Assembly (NCBI GenBank): GCA_004020315.1
Contig: SAQG01000009.1
Location: forward strand, 1 to 64,000
Source: Mesorhizobium sp.
Lineage (GTDB): Bacteria; Pseudomonadota; Alphaproteobacteria; Rhizobiales; Rhizobiaceae
Length of the DNA stretch: 64,000 nt
Direction: 5' to 3'
The notes beneath the pieces were generated by a model. It did not search any database. It saw only the letters and a list, made by a program, of their open reading frames with translations, and was not told where the DNA came from. Both the position numbers and the translations under genes were made by a program. Shown one piece after another: positions 26,350 through 34,781 of this stretch (positions within the stretch are counted from its first letter, which is position 1; every line of letters starts with the position of its first letter).

Positions 26350-27381
26350 TTAATTCTTGTCGACAGGTTTGGAACGCATCCGTGAAACGGTCTCGCGTTC
26401 GGCCCGCTTCGAACGCACCGGCGGCAGGCCACGATCGATCAGGTCCATGTCCTCCAGCACCATGTCGCCCATGCGCTTGAAAGCGATGTCGAGCGCGCCG
26501 GCCCGGTGGGCGGATCGCAGGAAGCCGGGCAGCGTGCGGACAGGATGGTCCTGCGCCAGCGGCTCTTCCGGAAACACGTCGCTGGCGGCGACGATGTGGC
26601 CGCTGCGAACGGCGTCCATCAGCGCCGGAAAATCGACCACACCGGCACGGCTGAGCAGGATGAAGGCGGCTCCCTTGCGCATCCTGGCAAAGGCGTCGGC
26701 GCCGAGAAATCCCTGATTTTCGCTGGTCACCGAAGCGACGACGAAGACGAAATCGCTGCTCGACAGAACCGTGTCGAGCGAAGCCGGCTCGACGCCGTTC
26801 TCGATCAGGATCGACGGCGGCAGCCACGGATCGAAGACCCTGGTCCGCGTGCGAAAGCCTGACAGCAGCCGGTTGAGCGCACGGCCGAGATCGCCAAAGC
26901 CAATGATACCGACATCCGCGCCGGAGAGAAGCCGCGCCGTGCGGTTGCCCTCGCCGCCCCACAGCTCCTTGCCCTGACGAAAGGCGAGATCGGCGTCGAC
27001 GATGTCGCGGGCGAGGTTGACTGCCATGGCAAGGCCGAGCTCGGCCACCGGCTCGGCGAAGACCAGACCTGTGGTGACGACATGGATGCCGCGCGAAAAC
27101 AGCGTTTCATACGGCATGTTGTTGATGAGATTGCTCTCGACATTGAAGATGCAGCGAAGCGTTTGCATCTTGTCGAGCGTCTCCGGCGCGATCGGCGGCT
27201 GGCCGACGATGTAGCGCGCCTCGGCGAGGACATCGGGCGGCAGGGCCGCGACGCCTTCGGGCGACGTCTCGACGATACGGTATCTGGCGCGGAATCTCGC
27301 CAGTGCCTCGGGCGTGAAAATCAGGTCGAGCGTGCGTGGCTCGGGCGCGCTAATCACCAGCGGCAACGCGCTGTCGGACAT
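26350..27381 (-). CDS. D-2-hydroxyacid dehydrogenase family protein
   Basis: 343 residues. Rossmann motif VGIIGFGDLGRALNRLL (near 155-171), upstream NLARDIVDADLAFRQGKELW, and later LSRAGVVDFPALMDAVRSGHI and DVFPEEPL, matching the D-isomer-specific 2-hydroxyacid dehydrogenase family. The usual catalytic His region near the end reads LRSAHRAGALD. NAD(P)-dependent reduction of a 2-oxo acid is expected; substrate unknown. The ATG at 27381 follows AGGAG; a 47-residue longer frame upstream lacks family similarity. Divergent from the aldehyde dehydrogenase gene, so the two may form one pathway. Confidence 0.88.
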   Translation of the reverse strand: MSDSALPLVISAPEPRTLDLIFTPEALARFRARYRIVETSPEGVAALPPDVLAEARYIVGQPPIAPETLDKMQTLRCIFNVESNLINNMPYETLFSRGIHVVTTGLVFAEPVAELGLAMAVNLARDIVDADLAFRQGKELWGGEGNRTARLLSGADVGIIGFGDLGRALNRLLSGFRTRTRVFDPWLPPSILIENGVEPASLDTVLSSSDFVFVVASVTSENQGFLGADAFARMRKGAAFILLSRAGVVDFPALMDAVRSGHIVAASDVFPEEPLAQDHPVRTLPGFLRSAHRAGALDIAFKRMGDMVLEDMDLIDRGLPPVRSKRAERETVSRMRSKPVDKN

Positions 27382-27503
27382 GGCAGTTTGCTCCTGGCGC
27401 GATCCGCGTCGCGCCGCACTGAGAATCATGTTTATCACCTCGAAACCTAAGCAGGCTTGCGGGGCTTCGCCTGCATAGGTTTTTTGTTTGTCGCGGGTTT
27501 CTA

Positions 27504-27532
27504 TCGGAAAACCGTGGGACACTTTTCCGAAA
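27504..27532. repeat. RIME-like palindrome core
   Basis: TCGGAAAACCGTGGGACACT followed by TTTCCGAA is the core of the palindromic element seen at 45356-45456 and 53438-53484, here truncated. It lies in the 264-bp divergent gap before the aldehyde dehydrogenase. A second small inverted repeat GCAGGC/GCCTGC sits at 27451-27474. Confidence 0.5.
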
Positions 27533-27645
27533 CCTGCTTAGCACATGCCGGTCGAGGAGGAGAACTTTGCCGCCGGCGGCCTTGCGGTGTGGCGGCCGGT
27601 GGTCCAGATAGACGGCAATCGAAGGACGACAAGGAAGACAGCGAC

Positions 27646-29085
27646 ATGATCCCGATTCGAAAGAACCTCATCGATGGCGAGTGGGTGGGCGATGCCGGCT
27701 CCCGCAACATCAACCCGTCCAATCTCGACGACGTGGTCGGCGAATATGCCTCGGGGGACGCCGAGCAGACGCGGCAGGCCATCGCGGCGGCGAAAGCGGC
27801 ATTTCCGGCGTGGTCCCGATCGGGCTTGCTGGCACGCTATGCGGTGCTGAGGAAGGCGTCGGACGAGATCACCGCGCGGAAAGATGAAATCGGCCGGGCG
27901 TTGGCGCGCGAAGAAGGCAAGACGCTGGTGGAGGGCATTGGCGAGACCGTGCGGGCCGCCCAGATCTTCGATTTCTTTGCTGGTGAGACGCTGCGCCTGT
28001 CTGGCGAGCTGGTTCCAAGCGTGCGGCCCGGCGTCGGTGTCGAGATCACGCGGGAGGCGGTGGGCGTCGTCGGCATCATCACGCCGTGGAATTTCCCGAT
28101 CGCCATCCCAGCGTGGAAGATCGCACCCGCCCTGGCCTATGGCAATACCATCGTCTTCAAGCCGGCCGAGCTGGTTCCGGAGAGCGCCTGGACCATTGTC
28201 GATATCCTGCACCGCACCGGCCTGCCGAAGGGCGTGCTCAACCTCGTCATGGGCAAGGGTTCGGTGGTCGGCCAGGCCATGCTCGACAGCCCAGACCTCA
28301 ATGCCATCACCTTCACCGGCTCGGTCGGCACCGGCAAGCGCGTGGCTGCCGCCAGCGTCGAGCACATGCGCAAGTTCCAGCTCGAAATGGGTGGCAAGAA
28401 CCCGCTTGTCGTGCTCGACGATGCAGATCTTGCCGTCGCCGTCGACTGTGCGATCAATGGCGCATACTTCTCGACCGGCCAGCGCTGCACGGCATCGTCC
28501 CGCCTGGTCGTGACCGATGGTATCCATGACCGCTTCGTTGACGCGATGAAAGATCGCCTGGGCAAGCTGGTCGTCGGCGACGCTCTCGATGCCAAAACCC
28601 AGATCGGTCCGGTTGTCGACCAGAGCCAGTTGAAGCAGGACGAAGACTATATCGCCATCGGCCGCCAGGAAGGCGCCGATCTCGCTTTCGGTGGCGAGCG
28701 GCTCGATCGCGAAACCCGCGGCTTCTACCTGCAACCAGCGCTGTTTACGCAAGCCACCAACGCCATGCGCATTTCACGCGAGGAGATTTTCGGCCCGGTC
28801 GCCAACGTCATTCGCGTCAAGGACTATGACGAGGCGCTGGCGGTGGCCAACGACACGCCGTTCGGGCTGACGTCGGGCATCTGCACGTCGAGCCTCAAGC
28901 ACGCCACGCATTTCAAGCGCAACTCGGAGGCCGGCATGGTGATGGTCAATCTGCCGACGGCGGGCGTCGACTTCCACGTGCCTTTCGGCGGCCGCAAGGG
29001 ATCGAGCTACGGCCCGCGCGAGCAAGGCCGCTACGCAGCGGAATTCTACACTACGGTAAAGACCGCCTACACGCTCGCCGGCTAA
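27646..29085 (+). CDS. Aldehyde dehydrogenase (alpha-ketoglutarate semialdehyde dehydrogenase-like)
   Basis: 479 residues of the NAD(P)-dependent aldehyde dehydrogenase superfamily. PWNFPIAIPAWKIAPAL carries the conserved Asn (near 147); FTGSVGTGKRV is the cofactor turn; LEMGGKNPLVV holds the general-base Glu (near 245); and the nucleophile Cys is in STGQRCTASSR (near 280). EIFGPVANVIRV and PFGGRKGSSYGPREQG close the fold. Overall it looks most like 2,5-dioxopentanoate dehydrogenases of sugar and hydroxyproline breakdown. GGAAG precedes the ATG. Substrate inferred only. Confidence 0.88.
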   Translation: MIPIRKNLIDGEWVGDAGSRNINPSNLDDVVGEYASGDAEQTRQAIAAAKAAFPAWSRSGLLARYAVLRKASDEITARKDEIGRALAREEGKTLVEGIGETVRAAQIFDFFAGETLRLSGELVPSVRPGVGVEITREAVGVVGIITPWNFPIAIPAWKIAPALAYGNTIVFKPAELVPESAWTIVDILHRTGLPKGVLNLVMGKGSVVGQAMLDSPDLNAITFTGSVGTGKRVAAASVEHMRKFQLEMGGKNPLVVLDDADLAVAVDCAINGAYFSTGQRCTASSRLVVTDGIHDRFVDAMKDRLGKLVVGDALDAKTQIGPVVDQSQLKQDEDYIAIGRQEGADLAFGGERLDRETRGFYLQPALFTQATNAMRISREEIFGPVANVIRVKDYDEALAVANDTPFGLTSGICTSSLKHATHFKRNSEAGMVMVNLPTAGVDFHVPFGGRKGSSYGPREQGRYAAEFYTTVKTAYTLAG

Positions 29086-29106
29086 GTAAATCTAGCCAGA
29101 CGAAAT

Positions 29107-29149
29107 CGTTCGCCCTCCTAGCAAGCGCGAGTTGCTGGGAGGGCGAACG
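29107..29149. terminator. Long-stem terminator between convergent genes
   Basis: An 18-bp stem CGTTCGCCCTCCTAGCAA / TTGCTGGGAGGGCGAACG with one G-T pair and a seven-base loop, followed by TCTTT. It lies 20 bp after the aldehyde dehydrogenase stop and before the convergent glucoamylase-like gene. Confidence 0.75.
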
Positions 29150-29194
29150 TCTTTGTGCCCGACACGACAGCAACAGCTGGGCAGCAGCCGTCAT

Positions 29195-30532
29195 TCAGCA
29201 GGGGTCCTTGGGAGGGCTCGCCGGCTGCGACAGCCAGCCGCCGCTGAACCCGGCCTTGCACAGGCCGCGACGGATATGCGGACTCGACCGCATCAGGTTC
29301 CAGATCAGGCGCGAACGGTGATTTTCGATCATCAGCACGACGATGCCCTGGTCCAGTCCGTAATGTGCATCCGATATCCAGCCGCTCGGCCCGAACTTCC
29401 GCCGGTTCGCCAGCGTCGGGTTGAAGCCGCTCGGCATCCTGAAACTGTCGACCACCTCAGGGTGGCGTTCTCTGAGGTGGCGCAGCGCCGGCAGGCAGAT
29501 TTCCGGTGCGAAGGGCAGCGATCCGAGATACGACCACGGCGCTATCGTTCCGTCATCGGGGCCGAACGGTGCGCCCCGCGCCGCATAGCCGGAAAATTTC
29601 CGCGGCCGCCGCTCGATCCGCGCGCGGAATTTGCCGGGTCCGTCACCCGCCGAGAGACCCCAAAGTCCTTCGCCGTAGCCGTCGTAGCCGGAAGGGTTGT
29701 GCCGAGCATAGTCCCGGTGAAGGTAGGTCGCGCGGCGGCTGTTTTCGAAATAGTCCGAGTTCTTCTCCCGCATGAACGCATCCTGGATGCCGTCGAAGTC
29801 AATCCAGGCATGCGAGAACTGGTGCATGAACAGCGGGCCGCCATAGAGCACGTCGTAGCCGTAGATGTTTTCCCACTGATATGTCGCCGTCCAGCCGGCA
29901 TAGCTGTCGTCCGAGGCAGGCTTGTCGGGGGCGGCCATCGCCAGGACGTAGAGGATCGTCGCTTCGTTGTAGCCTTCCCAGCCATAACGCAGAAAACCGG
30001 TCTTCGGCTTCCAGCCCTGTCGCAAGGTCCGACTGCTGCCTTGCATCCATCCCCAGTCGACGCGCCGGTAGAGCATTTCCGCCAGGTCGCGAATTTCGGC
30101 TTCGTCGTCAGTGTCGCCTGTGAAATAGGCGCCAGCCACGAGCACGCCGGCCATCAGCAGCGCAGTGTCCACCACCGACAACTCGCATCGCCAGGCGCGC
30201 AGGCCGGTCCGCATATCGAGGAAGTGGTAGTAAAAGCCTTTGTGGCCGGTGACGTCGTCGCCATTGCCTTGCCGGCTGTTCCAGAAGAAGCGCAGTGCGG
30301 CAAGCGTCAGCTTCACCGCTGCGTCGCGCGTCAGCCAGCCGCGCTCGATCCCGACCGGGTAGCAGGACAGGGCGAAGCCGACGACCGCGATGCTTGCCGG
30401 CCAATCTGGCCGCGACGTGTCGGCGACCAGCCCGTTTTCAGGATTCACAGTTTCCAGAAAATAGCCGAAGGCGGCCCGCTGGAAGCGGTCGAGCAGGTCT
30501 TCGTCGGACAGTGGAGGTTCGACCCTAAGCAA
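29195..30532 (-). CDS. Glucoamylase-like (Glycoamylase, PF10091 type) protein
   Basis: 445 residues beginning at TTG 30532. The sequence DRFQRAAFGYFLETVNPENGLVADTS, SIAVVGFALSCYPVGIERGW, TLAALRFFW, GFYYHFLDM, ELSVVDTALLMAGVL and later MHQFSHAWIDFDGIQD and GYDGYGEGLWGLSAGDGP are hallmarks of the glycoamylase domain also found in cyclic beta-1,2-glucan synthases and stand-alone (alpha/alpha)6-barrel proteins. No signal peptide is visible, so it may be cytoplasmic. No ribosome site is seen at the TTG, so the start is uncertain. It follows the SDR gene by about 50 bp on the same strand. Confidence 0.85.
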   Translation of the reverse strand: MLRVEPPLSDEDLLDRFQRAAFGYFLETVNPENGLVADTSRPDWPASIAVVGFALSCYPVGIERGWLTRDAAVKLTLAALRFFWNSRQGNGDDVTGHKGFYYHFLDMRTGLRAWRCELSVVDTALLMAGVLVAGAYFTGDTDDEAEIRDLAEMLYRRVDWGWMQGSSRTLRQGWKPKTGFLRYGWEGYNEATILYVLAMAAPDKPASDDSYAGWTATYQWENIYGYDVLYGGPLFMHQFSHAWIDFDGIQDAFMREKNSDYFENSRRATYLHRDYARHNPSGYDGYGEGLWGLSAGDGPGKFRARIERRPRKFSGYAARGAPFGPDDGTIAPWSYLGSLPFAPEICLPALRHLRERHPEVVDSFRMPSGFNPTLANRRKFGPSGWISDAHYGLDQGIVVLMIENHRSRLIWNLMRSSPHIRRGLCKAGFSGGWLSQPASPPKDPC

Positions 30533-30583
30533 GCGACGGGAACTCCAGTCTGGCGGTCCTGGCGGTAAATCGCCCGACTTGCT

Positions 30584-31336
30584 TCAATAGGTGGCCCGGC
30601 CGCCGGAAACGTCGAAAACGGCGGCTGTCGTGAAGGAGCATTCCTCGGAAGCGATCCACGAGATCAGCGCCGCCACCTCCTCGACCTCGCCAAACCGCGC
30701 CATCGGTATTTTCGACAGCATGAAATCGATGTGCTGCTGGCTCATCTGCTGGAAGATCGCGGTGCGCACCGCCGCCGGCGTGACGCAGTTCACTGTCACC
30801 TTGGTCTTGGCCAGTTCCTTGCCCAGCGACTTGGTCAGGCCGATCACCGCCGCCTTGGAGGTGCTGTAGGCAGAGGCATTCGGGTTTCCCTCCTTGCCGG
30901 CGATCGAAGCGATGTTGACGATCCTGCCGTAATTGCGTTCGAGCATGTGCGGAACCAGCGCCTTGTTGCAGTAGAAGACGCCGTTGATGTTGATGTCGAT
31001 GACCCGGCGCCAATCCTCCACCGAATAGTCCCAGGTCGTCATGTTCGGTCCGGTGATGGCCGCGCTGGTGACCAGGATATCGACCGCGCCAAGAGCTTCG
31101 ATCGTCTGCCGGGCTGCATGTTCCACCGCTACGGGATCGGCGACGTCGACAGTTACGCCGTGCAAGTCGGCAATGACAGCCTTGGCCTGCTCGATCTGGG
31201 TGGAGTCACGATCCCAGACCCAAACGCGCCCGCCCTCTTCAACGATTCTTTGCGCGACAGCCAGGCCAATTCCGGAGGCGCCACCGGTGATCACGGCCGA
31301 TCGTCCGGCAAACCGTCCCGCAAAACTCATCGTCAT
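30584..31336 (-). CDS. Short-chain dehydrogenase/reductase (3-oxoacyl-ACP reductase type)
   Basis: 250 residues, classical SDR: TGGASGIGLAVA (cofactor loop near 14-25), NVNG-equivalent ININGVFYCNKAL, catalytic Ser in NIASIAGKEGN and YSTSK (Tyr and Lys near 157-161). The start at 31336 follows GGGAGGA with seven bases of spacing; the ATG six bases further in is also possible. NAD(P)-dependent oxidation or reduction of a sugar or alcohol is likely. Upstream member of a two-gene unit with the glucoamylase-like gene. Confidence 0.9.
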   Translation of the reverse strand: MTMSFAGRFAGRSAVITGGASGIGLAVAQRIVEEGGRVWVWDRDSTQIEQAKAVIADLHGVTVDVADPVAVEHAARQTIEALGAVDILVTSAAITGPNMTTWDYSVEDWRRVIDININGVFYCNKALVPHMLERNYGRIVNIASIAGKEGNPNASAYSTSKAAVIGLTKSLGKELAKTKVTVNCVTPAAVRTAIFQQMSQQHIDFMLSKIPMARFGEVEEVAALISWIASEECSFTTAAVFDVSGGRATY

Positions 31337-31539
31337 GTGCTCGTCCTCCCGATCGGCGGCGAATGTGAAGTCAACGACAGAGAAGTTCAAGCCGGAGTCT
31401 GGAGCCTCCGAACAGCTTCGTGGTGGGCCAGGAGCAGGCGGTTGAGAAGCCCCTCCTGGCTGCTATCTCTCCATATGATACTGGGGCTGCGGTCGCGGCG
31501 AGGCGGCAGGGCCGTCCGAGCGACTCCCATGCGCACAGT

Positions 31540-32469
31540 TCAGACGTTCTTGATCGACTTCCAATGGCTCAGCCGCTCTGCGATCAACTCCACGCGCCGC
31601 TGATTGTCGCGCCCGTCCAGGATGCTTAAGTCCTCAGGATCGGCGCGCAGATAGACACCGGAGGTGCGCGCGTTCAGTTTTGGCGGTGTGTCGGCTCGTG
31701 TGGTGAAGTACCCGGACGCGCGATCGGCGGACTCCAGCCGGATCTCTCCTGTCCCGTACAACTGCGACGCGTTCGCGTCCAAAGGTCGTTCTCCATTCCA
31801 AAAGTAAAAGATGCCGGGAGGCTCCTTTCTCTCCTTTACCGCTTCGCTCCAATATCTGGCTGACAGACTGCCATTCTCTTGCCATGAGCGGCCGGTTAGC
31901 TCCAGCGCACCATCGCGGTCTCGCGAGATACGTAAGAGGCTCACGGCGGACGGCTCCTTTACGGTTCGTTCCGACAGGGAAAATTGCCACCAAAGGCCCT
32001 CTATCCGGGCGACGCGACTTTCATTCTCGATCGCATTCCGAAGCTTTTGGTTGATCGCCCTCATCTCCGCGCCGGTCGTCGCCTCGCCATACCTTACGGA
32101 GGTGAGGCCGAGGAGATCGCTTGGAAGCTTGGAGCCATTGGCATGGAGGATGAACGTCCGGCGCATTCCAAGGACTCCGCCGAAAAGGCCGGCCTCGAAA
32201 ACCACATTGTCTCGTGGAGAAGCTTGAGCGGATGCCGCCGCAGACGATGCCGGCTGGCTCACACTGGTCCAATCGTCCTGAGCGAACACGAAAGCGGCGA
32301 AGTCGACTTCACGCGTAAGTTCGAGGAGGCGCCCCAGGGTAGTTGTCCCGGGATTGAAGGACGTCGTCCAGGGTTCTACATGCGCGATGTCTTCAAGACC
32401 GCGTGTCAGCGCCTGCAGCAGTTTTTTCTGCTTCCCCGATGAGCCCAGGAAGATTCGAGGTTTGTCCAT
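31540..32469 (-). CDS. TIR-like nucleotide-binding domain protein with beta-rich C-terminal domain
   Basis: 309 residues. Residues 4-110 match the bacterial TIR-like domain of CBASS/Pycsar effectors (PF10137 type): RIFLGSSGKQKKLLQAL, then VEPWTTSFNPGTTTLGRLLE, the FAAFVFAQDDW strand, and SPRDNVVFEAGLFGGVLG with Glu92 in the position of the NAD-cleaving catalytic residue. Residues 158-285 are beta-strand-rich (LWWQFSLSE, YWSEAV, GIFYFWNG, LYGTGEIRL, SGYFTTR, SGVYLR), reminiscent of Cap15-like beta-barrel ligand-sensing domains, though this is by eye. GGAG lies eight bases before the ATG. No cyclase gene is adjacent, so it is an orphan. Antiphage NADase role is inference. Confidence 0.7.
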   Translation of the reverse strand: MDKPRIFLGSSGKQKKLLQALTRGLEDIAHVEPWTTSFNPGTTTLGRLLELTREVDFAAFVFAQDDWTSVSQPASSAAASAQASPRDNVVFEAGLFGGVLGMRRTFILHANGSKLPSDLLGLTSVRYGEATTGAEMRAINQKLRNAIENESRVARIEGLWWQFSLSERTVKEPSAVSLLRISRDRDGALELTGRSWQENGSLSARYWSEAVKERKEPPGIFYFWNGERPLDANASQLYGTGEIRLESADRASGYFTTRADTPPKLNARTSGVYLRADPEDLSILDGRDNQRRVELIAERLSHWKSIKNV

Positions 32470-32686
32470 CCGTTTTGCTCCAACTCAGCAGATCGGGCGA
32501 CCAGTGTCTGCCAATTATCCTGCGGTCATTGGTCTGGTCGTCCCTGACATAGGGTACGCGGAGGACCTCATTCATTGCAACGGATGCAACGAATGCTGGC
32601 CGGAATGCTCGGTTCTTGCCGCGCGGCTTCTCGTGGCCTCTTACCGCTCTCCCGCGCGTCCTTATGGCTGTTTTTGCCTCATTTGG

Positions 32687-32727
32687 GTGACAGGCTGTAG
32701 GGGATGGGCTATATTGCACTGCACAAT
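32687..32727 (+). promoter_or_regulatory. exoQ promoter overlapped by a TGC-N3-GCA operator
   Basis: GTGACA (32687-32692), a 17-base spacer and TATATT (32710-32715) form a good sigma-70 promoter with a start site near 32722. TTGC-ACT-GCAC-AAT (32714-32727) covers the -10 and start site, the classic place for a repressor. The ATG at 32742 lies 20 bases on. Confidence 0.6.
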
Positions 32728-32741
32728 GAAAGCGTTCGCGC

Positions 32742-34058
32742 ATGGCGCGGCGGCAAATCGGCATTGAGCTGCATAAACGGGAATCCGCTACCGAGATGAA
32801 GATTCCAAAATCTCTGTTGGTCGATCCGGAGAAGAGCACGGTCTATGGCACATTTGCTGTTGCCATCTCCATCTGGGCGTTCTCCTACTCCTCCGTTTTC
32901 GGCCCGATCCTGATCTTGGCTTATTATGCGGTCTGGCTTCCCCTGATCATGGTAGATTACCGGCGGCTGTTGCGACATGCCTCCAGCGCGTGGCTGCCGC
33001 TGGCGTTTGCAATCTACGTCTGCCTCTCGGTGTTCTGGTCGGACGCCCCCGGCATCACGTTGCGGACGGCAATCCAGTACTGCTCCCATATCGCCTGCGC
33101 CTATATCGCCGCGCGCACCGTCAGCGTCCGGACGTTGACGATAGGCTCACTGATCGGGATTTTTCTCGTCCTGCTCTATTCGCTCAACGTCGGGAGTTAT
33201 TCCTATGATGTCCTCGACGGGACGTATAATTTCGTCGGCGCATTCAGCTCCAAAAACCAGATTGGCTTTGTCGCGTCCCTTGGCATCTATTTTTGCGTTG
33301 TCTTCCTGGCCTTTCTCAGGCGCGGCCGGATCAGCCTTTTCTTGACGGCGCCCGTTCTCGTCCTGTCGGCCTATCTGCTGGTCATTTCGCATTCGGCCAC
33401 CTCGATGGCTTCGACACCGGCAGTTCTCGCCCTGGTCGCCCTGCTTGCCATGGCCAAGAAGCTTTCGCTCCGCTACCGACGGGTGATTTTCCTGGTCGGC
33501 GCAGGCGGGCTGGTCGCGGTCACCGCGGTTGCCTTTGCGGGACTTCTGGATTTCGTCCTTGGCGTCTTCGGAAAGGATTCCACGCTCACCGGACGGACCT
33601 ATCTCTGGGAGCAGGGTTGGAATGCGGCGCAGCAAGCGCCGATCCTCGGCGTCGGCTACGCGGCCTATTGGGTGCAGGGTTTCGCCGAGGCCGAGCGGCT
33701 TTGGAACGAATTCTACATCACGACCCGAAGCGGCTTCCACTTCCACAACACTTATATCGAAGCCCTCGTCGAACTTGGCTATGTCGGGGCGACGCTGATT
33801 TCGCTGATCATCGTGCGCACGCTGTGGGGCCACATATCGGCGTTGATATTCAGGACGTGGCAAGCCGAGTCTGTGATTCTTGCCGGCGTGATGGTGCTTC
33901 TGTTCATCCGGTCCTTCGTCGAGGTCGAGACCCTGAACCCCTACATCATGGGCTCCTTCCTCCTGTATTACAGCTACTTCAAGCTGGCGAGGGTGCCGGT
34001 CGCCCGTCCTCGGTGGACTGCGGCCAACCTCGCCGAACCAGAAACCGCAAAGGGCTAA
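32742..34058 (+). CDS. exoQ: O-antigen ligase/Wzy-type polysaccharide polymerase (ExoQ-like)
   Basis: 438 residues with about 11 membrane helices (from near 36 to 410). There is a large loop near 310-345 containing LTGRTYLWEQGWNAAQQAPILGVG and HFHNTYIEALVELGYVG, the Wzy_C/O-antigen ligase signature, as in the succinoglycan polymerase ExoQ. It would join repeat units in the periplasm. The start at 32742 fits the mapped promoter; ATG 32796 is an alternative that trims 18 hydrophilic residues. It stands alone and is convergent with the hexapeptide acyltransferase gene. Call good, exact ExoQ orthology inferred. Confidence 0.85.
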   Translation: MARRQIGIELHKRESATEMKIPKSLLVDPEKSTVYGTFAVAISIWAFSYSSVFGPILILAYYAVWLPLIMVDYRRLLRHASSAWLPLAFAIYVCLSVFWSDAPGITLRTAIQYCSHIACAYIAARTVSVRTLTIGSLIGIFLVLLYSLNVGSYSYDVLDGTYNFVGAFSSKNQIGFVASLGIYFCVVFLAFLRRGRISLFLTAPVLVLSAYLLVISHSATSMASTPAVLALVALLAMAKKLSLRYRRVIFLVGAGGLVAVTAVAFAGLLDFVLGVFGKDSTLTGRTYLWEQGWNAAQQAPILGVGYAAYWVQGFAEAERLWNEFYITTRSGFHFHNTYIEALVELGYVGATLISLIIVRTLWGHISALIFRTWQAESVILAGVMVLLFIRSFVEVETLNPYIMGSFLLYYSYFKLARVPVARPRWTAANLAEPETAKG

Positions 34059-34106
34059 GCAAAGCGCGGAATGTCGCCGCGATTTTCGTCTGTTAAAATA
34101 TTGGCG

Positions 34107-34664
34107 TCAAAAACGAATGTAATCCTGGGGCGCCACAATTTCGCGAATTATTCGGGCAGGATTTCCTGCAACCAAGCTTCGTGGGGGTGCACTCTTGGTG
34201 ACCACAGAACCGGCTCCAATGACGCTATGATCCCCGATCTCGACGCCAGGCAGGATTATTGAATTTCGACCTATCCAAACATTATCCCCAATCAGGACAG
34301 CTTTCGCTTTAACACCGGCACCCTCTTCGATCTCATGATAGTTTGAGTCTTGGATTACAACTGAATCGCCAATAAGGCATCTTTTTCCGATGCTTACTGC
34401 GACGGATGCGTCGATCATAACTCCACTGTTTATGAAAGATTTGGAGCCAATTGACAGGCTTGCGTTCCGGCGTGCATGAAACCAAGAACGTGACCCAAGC
34501 CCTCGAAACGAAACGCGAGAGCCAAATCTAAAATTGCCTTTGCCTGCTATATGAGGCGAGGCTCCCAGTACCGAAACTCGATCGGATATTTCGATACCCC
34601 TCATTGTCCAGATGAATGTAATGAGTGTGCCTTTAATATACCTTCTAGCACGATAGATATTCAC
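34107..34664 (-). CDS. Left-handed beta-helix (hexapeptide) acetyltransferase
   Basis: 185 residues starting at GTG with GGGGAAG seven bases upstream. After a basic N-terminal helix come hexapeptide repeats such as IGSKSF, INSGVM, VSIGKR, CLIGDS, VLIGDN, VWIGRN, IILPGV, EIGDHS and VIGAGS, ending in VVTKSAPPRSLVAGNPARIIRE, which is diagnostic of the CAT/NodL/maltose acetyltransferase group. The active-site His is in DSNYHEIEE. Acetylation of an exopolysaccharide sugar is likely. The gene is visibly more A+T-rich than its neighbours, suggesting recent acquisition. It sits 117 bp after exoF on the same strand. Confidence 0.88.
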   Translation of the reverse strand: MNIYRARRYIKGTLITFIWTMRGIEISDRVSVLGASPHIAGKGNFRFGSRVSFRGLGSRSWFHARRNASLSIGSKSFINSGVMIDASVAVSIGKRCLIGDSVVIQDSNYHEIEEGAGVKAKAVLIGDNVWIGRNSIILPGVEIGDHSVIGAGSVVTKSAPPRSLVAGNPARIIREIVAPQDYIRF

Positions 34665-34781
34665 GACGCTTCCCCGCGGATAGCCACTCCTCGCTGAGGA
34701 GCGTGCATCTATGCGGACGGCCTTGGCATGGCGCCCCTTTGAGCGTCAGCTGACTTTTGGGGTATTCGATCGCTCGATAGC

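Noticed and set aside
32354..32767. Plus-strand frame between the TIR gene and exoQ
   Set aside because: Overlaps the TIR gene start and the mapped exoQ promoter; no ribosome site or domain.
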